Part shown: positions 42,903 to 48,510 of the stretch, piece after piece | Position numbering within the stretch: the stretch's first letter is position 1 | Layout of the letters: each line of letters begins with the position of its first letter | Origin: Candidatus Zixiibacteriota bacterium | Lineage (GTDB): Bacteria; Zixibacteria; MSB-5A5; UBA10806; 4484-95 | NCBI GenBank assembly: GCA_021159005.1 | Contig: JAGGSN010000009.1 | Coordinates: forward strand, 1-48,510 | Direction: 5' to 3' | DNA: 48,510 nucleotides | Notes under the pieces: generated by a model | Databases searched by the model: none | What the model saw: the letters and a program-made list of their open reading frames with translations, nothing else | Told to the model about the DNA's origin: nothing | Made by a program: the position numbers and the translations under genes

Positions 42903-44704
42903 ATGACCACAATAAAAGGCAGGGCATATCTGATATGTCTTCTGCTAATAATAGTTAGCGGCATAACCCAAGCCGACTACCACTACGCCAGCCATGACGG
43001 CTCTAACGAGTACCCCTACACCAGTTGGGATACGGCGGCGGACAGCATACAGGATGCCATAGACGCGGCTGAATCGTATGATACGGTGATATTGGCGTTG
43101 GTGAGTGGTATGAGCTTATACGCATGGATGCGGAAGACTCCTGTATGACCTTCATAGGCAGCGGCTGGGACTCGACACTTATATGGACCGACCAGCCAAC
43201 CTGGCTTTTTATGAGAGCAAGAAATACATCGCTAAGGGATATATGCTTTGAGCATTTAGCGACTCAAAGCGCTGTGATTCTTGCTTTTACGCTTTTTGGC
43301 CCGCCAACTGACTTATATGTCAATCATTGCAAATTCAAAGGCACATGCCATAGCTGCGCGATTTTAGGAGATGCCAATGCCACCGAAATAATCGAGAACT
43401 GTGTTTTTGATTCTTTGAGCGCTTATGATAAATCTTTTCATGGCCCGTTAGGTGTGTTTCGAAATAATATATGCGCGCCCACATCTCATGTACTTACAAG
43501 CTTATTTATAGATTCAGATAAGATAGTTGTAGAGAATAACTTTTTCTACAATGTAAGTCGATGGGGAGGCAATAGGTTATTATGCAATGCTGAACATATC
43601 GATACCTTGATTATGCAGAATAACATCTGTTTGTATTTCGGTGAAACGGCTATGATAGAGAACGTATCAAGAGGCAGCAAGTTTGCTTATAATATTGTCA
43701 ATAGCCATAGACCGGGATTATCATTGGCAAAATACTCTAACGATTCCACCGATTATATTGATATTTATGGCAATGTATTTATGAATATTGAAAATGGAAC
43801 GGCAATAGATATATATCCATATTCTCCATATTATGAGTATGCCTCGATAAGATACAACTGTTTCTGGAATAACGGTATTGATATTTATTCCGAATCCCCA
43901 GCTCAATATGATTCCATCGGTAATATATTTGTTGAGCCTATGTTTATCAGCAGCAATGATTACCATTTACAGGCATTCTCACCCTGCATAAACGCCGGTG
44001 ATCCTGAGATACTTGATTTAGACAGCACCCGCTCTGATATCGGAATTTATGGCGGTCCCCTTGGCGAGGTTTATGAATATCAAGACCTGCCTCCGGGAAT
44101 ACCCGACAGTCTTTATGGTTCTATTGCAAATGATACTATTACTGTTCAATGGCTTTACAATACCGAGGCTGATTTCAACTATTATTTATTATATAGAGAT
44201 ACCGTTTCCGGTTTTGAACCATCGGTATTTAATTTAATAGCTGAACCGGAGACATCGTTATACATAGATACTGATTTTGAACACACTAATAATTACTATT
44301 ACAGGATATCGGCAATTGACAACCAGGATAACGTATCTGATTATTCAGAGGAATTAGCTGTGATTTTGACCGATATCAGGGATTTATTCGGTTCTGATGT
44401 TCCTCGTTTGACTTCAATCATCGGCAATTATCCTAATCCGTTTAATTCGCAGACTATTATAAGATACAACATCGGCAATATCGGTCCGATGCCGGTTGAT
44501 GTTAAGATAGAGATATATGATTTACTTGGGCGTGTTGTAAGAATTTTAACAGAGAATAATAGGTATCCCGGCGAGCAGGAGGTAGTCTGGGATGGCAGAG
44601 ACAATCAGGGAGGCGAACTATCCAGCGGAGTATATTTTGTAAAGATTAAACAATGGGAGGGACTTATCGAAAGCAGACCGAGAAAGATCGTTTTACTGAA
44701 GTGA
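42903..44704 (+). pseudogene. Secreted beta-helix / Fn3 / sorting-domain protein, frameshifted near 43088
   Basis: Two frames join into one protein of about 600 residues. The first gives a signal peptide (about 1-24, ending TQA) and DSIQDAIDAAESYDTV. Adding one base near 43088 lets it continue in the second frame as IGVGEWYELIRMDAEDS and on to 44704. The middle is a right-handed beta-helix (about 60-390), then an Fn3-like domain (about 395-490), then a C-terminal domain with NYPNPFNSQTIIRY and DLLGRVVR...GVYFVKI, the FlgD/T9SS type A sorting pattern. The protein is probably secreted and surface-attached through a type IX-like system. The missing base is either a real mutation or an assembly error; everything downstream is otherwise intact. 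Confidence 0.8.
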
Positions 44705-44715
44705 TGTTACACTCT

Positions 44716-44741
44716 GGCTGTCAAGCGCTGGCTTGGCAGCC
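44716..44741. terminator. Hairpin between convergent genes, possible bidirectional terminator
   Basis: Arms GGCTGTCAAGC (44716-44726) and GCTTGGCAGCC (44731-44741) pair over 11 positions with one wobble around GCTG, 12 bases after the plus-strand stop and 36 bases from the minus-strand stop. There is no T-run on either side, so termination is only suggested by position. Confidence 0.4.
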
Positions 44742-44776
44742 TCGCCTCAGACGGACTCTTGTGCCGCAGGGTCGGA

Positions 44777-46045
44777 TTATTTCAAACCATTACACGCCGC
44801 ATTGCCGGCAACATAACCGCTGGAAAAAGCAAACTGCATATTGTAGCCGCCCCAAGGTCCTAAAACATCCATCACACCGCCGGCAAAATACAACGACTTG
44901 ATAACTTTCGATTGGCAAGTATGAGGGTCGATTTCATCCGTTGACACGCCGCCAAGAACTCCGCGGCTGTAATTAAATGGCTTGGGCGCTTTAATAGTCA
45001 TTCGGAAACTCTTAACAGCCTGAACCATTGCTTTGCGTTCAAGATTGCTGATATGTATTACGGATTTATCAGGCTTAATGCCGGATTCGGCAAAAATCGC
45101 CTTGATGATTCCATCACTAAAATGCCCGTTTAAACACTGCTTGATATTTATAGTACGCTTTGCCATTAACTGCTTTATCAGCCATGTTTCAAGACTTTCT
45201 CTTGTCTGTTCGGGCATAAAATCCAGCCTGATTTCGACAGTATGCTTGGGGAGAAGCTCGATAATTTCGGCAGAATGATTTAATATAAATGAGCCGGAAA
45301 TTGAATCTGCCTTAAATTTGATTTCACCTTTTTCCGAATGAGTCTGCCTGCCATCAATATAGATGCTAATTACCACATCATCGAAAGTCAAACCTTTAAG
45401 AATCTTGTTGTGCTTTTCATGAGTGATTAAATCGGTAAGCGCTGGTTTAATTGTATTAATCTTATGGCCGAGTTTTTCAGCGATGATATAACCATCATTT
45501 GTTGAGCCAAGCTTGGGGGCAGAAATCGACCCGGCGGCAAGGATTACCGCCGATGCCGGAACTCTCGTACTGTTTACGGCCACACCAACAACTTTTTTCC
45601 TATAGGTATATATATCACTGACACGAGATGACTTTTTATATAGCACGCCTCTCTTTTCGGCTTCCGCAAGAAGCGATTTAATCAAACCATCACCAGGTAT
45701 GCCGTTGGCTTTAAAATGTCCGAACTGGTCTGCTTCCAAATGCAGCTTCATTTTTTTACCAAGCTTGATAAGATCCGTATAGCCGAACGCCTTAAATATG
45801 GGAGCAACAAACTTTGATTTATCATCAAATCCGGAGGCTAACTTGGTGGGCGGCAGCTTTTCGGAAAAATATAGTTCCTCTGATGGAACCGCTGCAATCT
45901 TCTTTCCCGGCCAAGGATTTTTATTATATAGTATTACCTGCCGCGCGTTTTTCGAGGCGGTGATTGCCGCAAGCAATCCCGACGGTCCTCCGCCAATTAC
46001 AATTATTGGCGATAAATTTACACTCTTACTATTCCTTACAGGCAT
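44777..46045 (-). CDS. FAD-dependent oxidoreductase of the HI0933/BaiN family
   Basis: A flavoprotein of about 422 residues. The N-terminal Rossmann motif GGGPSGLLAAITASKNARQV binds FAD; a second typical stretch, VILAAGSISAPKLGSTNDGY, lies mid-protein, and the family-specific C-terminal block has GGVSTDEIDPHTCQSK and LYFAGGVMDVLGPWGGYNMQFAFSSG-type sequence. The GGRCNxTN motif expected after GKK in many members is replaced here by AAVPSEELYFSEK, so substrate use may differ. ATG at 46045 has GGAG and AAAGG upstream and is preferred to the ATG at 46108. It lies upstream of nothing on its strand and 196 bases from rfaE2; the function is unassigned. Confidence 0.82.
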   Translation of the reverse strand: MPVRNSKSVNLSPIIVIGGGPSGLLAAITASKNARQVILYNKNPWPGKKIAAVPSEELYFSEKLPPTKLASGFDDKSKFVAPIFKAFGYTDLIKLGKKMKLHLEADQFGHFKANGIPGDGLIKSLLAEAEKRGVLYKKSSRVSDIYTYRKKVVGVAVNSTRVPASAVILAAGSISAPKLGSTNDGYIIAEKLGHKINTIKPALTDLITHEKHNKILKGLTFDDVVISIYIDGRQTHSEKGEIKFKADSISGSFILNHSAEIIELLPKHTVEIRLDFMPEQTRESLETWLIKQLMAKRTINIKQCLNGHFSDGIIKAIFAESGIKPDKSVIHISNLERKAMVQAVKSFRMTIKAPKPFNYSRGVLGGVSTDEIDPHTCQSKVIKSLYFAGGVMDVLGPWGGYNMQFAFSSGYVAGNAACNGLK

Positions 46046-46241
46046 TCCTTTATCTCCAGGAACACCCCCCCGATATTCTTCGATAACATAAATAAACTGT
46101 ATTTTCATAATATTATTATTACTGAAAATGTCAAGCTGTTTTAAAATATTTTTTTTATAAGAAAAGAAAAAGTGTCCGGTTTGCTCGCCCCCGGGTGGAT
46201 GTCTTGGCTGGCTCGCAATAACTAAAAACTTCTTGCCAGCA

Positions 46242-46718
46242 TTATGTCTTCAATTTCCTGATTACATCAATAAGCTCCGATGATGAGCGCCCTTTTATAT
46301 ATTTGATCACTGCGACCTCTCCCCCGTTGGCTGTTACTTCCTTAGCGCCGACAATATCCTCCGGCTTGTAGTCGCCGCCCTTGACTAGAATATCGGGGAG
46401 AAGTTTTGTAATCAGGGCTTTCGGAGTTAATGAACCGAATGGGACAACATAATCGACCATATCGAGATGCGAGATTATATAGGCGCGGTCATTGAAGCTG
46501 ACAATCGGCCGACCCTGCCCTTTGAGCATAGCTACGGATTTATCGGTATTAAGCCCGATAATCAGGATATCGCCAAGCTTTTTCGCTTTGGCTAAATATT
46601 CGATATGCCCGCGATGGAGTAAATCGAAACAGCCGTTTGTGAACACGACAGTTTGCCTCTTGCGTTGGCAGGCTTTTCTGATTTTTAGCAGTTCGGATTG
46701 TGAGACTATTTTTTTCAT
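46242..46718 (-). CDS. rfaE2: D-glycero-beta-D-manno-heptose 1-phosphate adenylyltransferase
   Basis: A 158-residue nucleotidyltransferase equal to the C-terminal half of HldE. It transfers AMP to heptose 1-phosphate to make ADP-heptose for LPS core. The cytidylyltransferase-type HIGH motif is in NGCFDLLHRGHIEYL, and a C-terminal GRSSSELID (ISSTxII-like) motif is present. The gene encoding the kinase half lies 123 bases upstream on the same strand, so the enzyme is split as in many non-enteric bacteria. Confidence 0.94.
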   Translation of the reverse strand: MKKIVSQSELLKIRKACQRKRQTVVFTNGCFDLLHRGHIEYLAKAKKLGDILIIGLNTDKSVAMLKGQGRPIVSFNDRAYIISHLDMVDYVVPFGSLTPKALITKLLPDILVKGGDYKPEDIVGAKEVTANGGEVAVIKYIKGRSSSELIDVIRKLKT

Positions 46719-46841
46719 GATGGTTTTCTTATATTTCTAATATCCTGTCATTCAATTTTTACAAAATTCTCATCTTTCATTAAAAAGGAGCAAACGAGTC
46801 CGCCTTTGGTGGATGCCGCCCACGTTACGGTATTTTGATGA

Positions 46842-47891
46842 TTAGATATATTTTGCTGCCAACTTTTTAAGCCTATCTTTTTTAACCTGCGCGGTGCCTA
46901 CCTCGGCAACAACCTCACCGGCGGCGATATTGGCGATAAACGCCGCTTCTTTGAGGGATGCGCCTGCCGCCGATGCCATAGTTAAGGCGGCGATAACCGT
47001 ATCGCCGGCGCCGGTAACATCATAAACCCGGCGCGCTAAAGTCGGTATTTTGGTCAGCAAACGCTTGTTCTTTTCGGATACGCCGTTTTCAAATAATGCC
47101 ATACCTTTTTCACCCAGTGTGATAAGCAATGATTTCGCCTCCAGCCGGTCAAGTATTTGCCAGCCGACATCGACAAGGGTTGCGTCATCCTTGATTTTTT
47201 TGCCGACTACGAAACCCGCCTCATGATGATTTGGAGTAATTGCCGACACATGCTTGTAGTTGAAAAATTGGCTCTCTTTCGGATCTACAGCGATGAAAAT
47301 ATCTCGTTTATTGCAAGCGGAAATCAGGTAATCTAACAGCGTCGAGTTTATTACGCCCTTGCCGTAATCGGAGACTATCACCGCCTTGATGTTATCAATG
47401 GTCTTGTCGATATAGTCTGCCAGCTTTTTGTTCAGCCGCTTGGAAATCTCATGAGTTTTTTCGCGGTCGGCTCTAACTACCTGCTGATTGCTGGCGATAA
47501 TCCGGGTTTTGACTGTGGTGGGACGACTGCTATCGGTGAATACACCATTAATAGAGAAATTTCTGACAGTCAGTTCCTTTTTCAAAACGGAGGCGAAACT
47601 GTCTTTCCCGGTAATGCCGAGAAGCAGAGGCTGACCGCCAAGGGCGGCGATATTGTTGGCAACATTAGCCGCACCACCGAGAAGGCATTCCTCTTTGCTG
47701 ATTTCGACAACCGGCACCGGCGCCTCCGGCGATATTCGCGATACCGCTCCCCAGAGATAGCGGTCGAGCATTATATCGCCGACAACCATGATGCGGCATT
47801 TATCAAAACCGCTAAACAGCCTGTCAAGACGGGGTTTGCTTATCTTTATGGGTACTTGATTGGCGGTATTTTTATCCTTTGTTTTTAGCAT
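46842..47891 (-). CDS. rfaE1: D-glycero-beta-D-manno-heptose-7-phosphate kinase
   Basis: A 349-residue PfkB/ribokinase-family enzyme equal to the N-terminal half of HldE. It phosphorylates heptose 7-phosphate at C1 in ADP-heptose synthesis. Signatures: VVGDIMLDRYLWGAVSRISP, then GGAANVANNIAALGG, and the PfkB anion-hole DVTGAGDTVIAAL with catalytic Asp. The first ~33 residues are variable and precede the conserved core. A promoter-like element ends so close to the ATG that the mRNA would be almost leaderless. Confidence 0.94.
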   Translation of the reverse strand: MLKTKDKNTANQVPIKISKPRLDRLFSGFDKCRIMVVGDIMLDRYLWGAVSRISPEAPVPVVEISKEECLLGGAANVANNIAALGGQPLLLGITGKDSFASVLKKELTVRNFSINGVFTDSSRPTTVKTRIIASNQQVVRADREKTHEISKRLNKKLADYIDKTIDNIKAVIVSDYGKGVINSTLLDYLISACNKRDIFIAVDPKESQFFNYKHVSAITPNHHEAGFVVGKKIKDDATLVDVGWQILDRLEAKSLLITLGEKGMALFENGVSEKNKRLLTKIPTLARRVYDVTGAGDTVIAALTMASAAGASLKEAAFIANIAAGEVVAEVGTAQVKKDRLKKLAAKYI

Positions 47892-47899
47892 AATTAAAT

Positions 47900-47928
47900 A
47901 TTATATTAAAATGGTAGTGTGTAAGCAA
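47900..47928 (-). promoter_or_regulatory. Candidate sigma70 promoter of rfaE1
   Basis: On the minus strand TTGCTT (47923-47928) and TATAAT (47900-47905) are 17 bases apart. The start point would fall within a few bases of the rfaE1 ATG, implying a leaderless or near-leaderless transcript. Confidence 0.45.
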
Positions 47929-47963
47929 GGTAAAATAGTAATTGCGAATAATAACATAAGTAA

Positions 47964-47998
47964 GTTGGTGCACGAGGACGTACACCAACCACTGAAAT
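47964..47998. repeat. Dispersed hairpin repeat, GAGGACGT-type (copy A)
   Basis: A 35-base sequence identical to 48351-48385. Its inner part is a hairpin: arms TTGGTG/CACCAA, then ACG/CGT around AGGA with one C-A mismatch. It sits just upstream of the DUF3467 gene. Confidence 0.75.
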
Positions 47999-48020
47999 AA
48001 TAACATTAAGGAGCTTTCAA

Positions 48021-48329
48021 ATGAATAAACAGCCGATGCCTCCGCAGCAGCGAAAATTGAATATCGAACTTGGCGAGAAGGAATCCGAGGGGATATATTC
48101 AAATCTGGCGCTTATAGCCATCTCGCCGCAGGAGTTTGTGTTCGATTTTGCCAGAATCATGCCCGGTCGGGACAAAGCCAAGGTTTACGCCAGGGTAATC
48201 ATGACACCTGGACATGCCAAGATTTTGCATAAAGCGCTTGAGGATAATCTCAAGAAATATGAGAACCAGTTTGGCCAGATAAATATCCCCGGACAGGAAG
48301 AGAAGAATATCGGTTTCAAGCAGGAATAG
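48021..48329 (+). CDS. DUF3467 family protein
   Basis: A 102-residue cytoplasmic protein. The whole length fits the DUF3467 pattern: EGIYSNLALIAISPQEFVFDF, then ARVIMTPGHAKILHKALEDN and a Lys/Glu-rich end. No biochemical role is known to me. AAGGAG lies 8 bases before the ATG. The gene is alone, flanked on both sides by identical copies of a hairpin repeat. Confidence 0.85.
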   Translation: MNKQPMPPQQRKLNIELGEKESEGIYSNLALIAISPQEFVFDFARIMPGRDKAKVYARVIMTPGHAKILHKALEDNLKKYENQFGQINIPGQEEKNIGFKQE

Positions 48330-48350
48330 GTTGGGGTAGTAGTAAGATAT

Positions 48351-48385
48351 GTTGGTGCACGAGGACGTACACCAACCACTGAAAT
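48351..48385. repeat. Dispersed hairpin repeat, GAGGACGT-type (copy B)
   Basis: Identical over 35 bases to 47964-47998, in the same orientation. The two copies bracket the DUF3467 gene. Confidence 0.75.
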
Positions 48386-48395
48386 GGCTGGATTA

Positions 48396-48441
48396 GTGGG
48401 CGGCACACTTTGGTGGGCGGCACACGTCCCCGTGCGCCCCT
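48396..48441. repeat. Tandem 13-bp repeat within a GAGGACGT-type hairpin copy (inverted)
   Basis: GTGGGCGGCACAC occurs at 48396-48408 and 48413-48425. The second copy continues into GTCCCCGTGCGCCCC, forming the hairpin GGCACACG/CGTGCGCC around TCCC. It aligns with 20162-20190. Confidence 0.6.
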
Positions 48442-48456
48442 GATTACCTGCTGGAT

Positions 48457-48510
48457 TTACTTCAGCAGCAGCATCTTCTTAGCTTCGCTGTAATTGCCAG
48501 CTTGAAGCTT
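48457..48510 (-). CDS. C-terminal end of a sorting-domain (T9SS-like) protein, cut by the window edge
   Basis: Seventeen codons and a TAA are visible on the minus strand: KLQAGNYSEAKKMLLLK. This is the typical last strand of type A (Por secretion) C-terminal sorting domains, which usually end in ...KMLLLK, and it parallels the RPRKIVLLK end of the protein at 42903-44704. The 5' part lies outside the window. Confidence 0.65.
   Translation of the reverse strand, partial: KLQAGNYSEAKKMLLLK

Noticed and set aside
47451-47888. 145-codon plus-strand frame
   Set aside because: Antisense to rfaE1, which has all PfkB motifs.

Overview
The window looks like a chromosomal segment of a Gram-negative, uncultivated-type bacterium of the FCB group. 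A Zixibacteria-like or Marinimicrobia-like lineage would fit, but that is inference from gene content and not a phylogeny. Supporting evidence: an outer-membrane TamA/TamB-type pair, split ADP-heptose (LPS core) genes, a full type IV pilus assembly locus with a secretin, secreted beta-helix proteins with dockerin-like tails or T9SS/FlgD-like C-terminal sorting domains, and generally AT-rich coding with many intergenic hairpin repeats. No rRNA, tRNA, CRISPR array or intact insertion sequence was seen.

Layout. 400-7098 (+): a signalling operon (cytidylate-kinase-like/BON/receiver fusion, Cache-type sensor kinase, stand-alone receiver, kinase remnant with phospho-acceptor His but no visible ATPase boxes, second stand-alone receiver) ending in a SulP anion transporter with an unusual coiled-coil insertion. 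None of the regulators has a DNA-binding output, so the operon may act post-translationally, perhaps on the transporter. 7341-12628 (-): radical SAM/SPASM protein; then miaB, a GAF/receiver membrane sensor and a 4HBT thioesterase in tight order. 12849-14181 (+): a secreted beta-helix protein with a frameshifted dockerin-like tail. 14316-16925 (-): mutS. 17060-19940 (-): an AT-rich two-gene cassette with its own strong promoter, made of a PD-(D/E)XK/Mrr-like protein (resembling DUF6615, frameshifted right after its QxK motif) and a membrane-anchored HerA/DUF87 ATPase. This is the best candidate here for an undescribed, probably defensive, system. 20235-25755 (-): TamA/BamA-type protein and TamB. 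25982-39761 (-): type IV pilus locus, in transcription order pilin, pilT, three minor-pilin-like genes, pilM, N, O, P-like, pilQ, an Ig-like lipoprotein, pilB, pilC. 40223-42668 (-): ECF sigma factor, zinc-binding anti-sigma factor, and an HtrA-like protein whose three catalytic residues are all replaced. 42903-44704 (+): a frameshifted beta-helix/Fn3/sorting-domain protein. 44777-47891 (-): HI0933-type flavoprotein, rfaE2, rfaE1. 48021-48329 (+): DUF3467 protein. The right edge cuts the last 17 codons of another sorting-domain protein.

Two themes cross the window. First, three genes, all accessory or secreted (12849-14181, 19147-19940, 42903-44704), each carry a single apparent indel, while the housekeeping genes read through cleanly. 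This is either real decay or consensus sequence error. Second, the gaps hold at least two families of dispersed palindromic repeats, one of which shows compensatory base changes in its stem.
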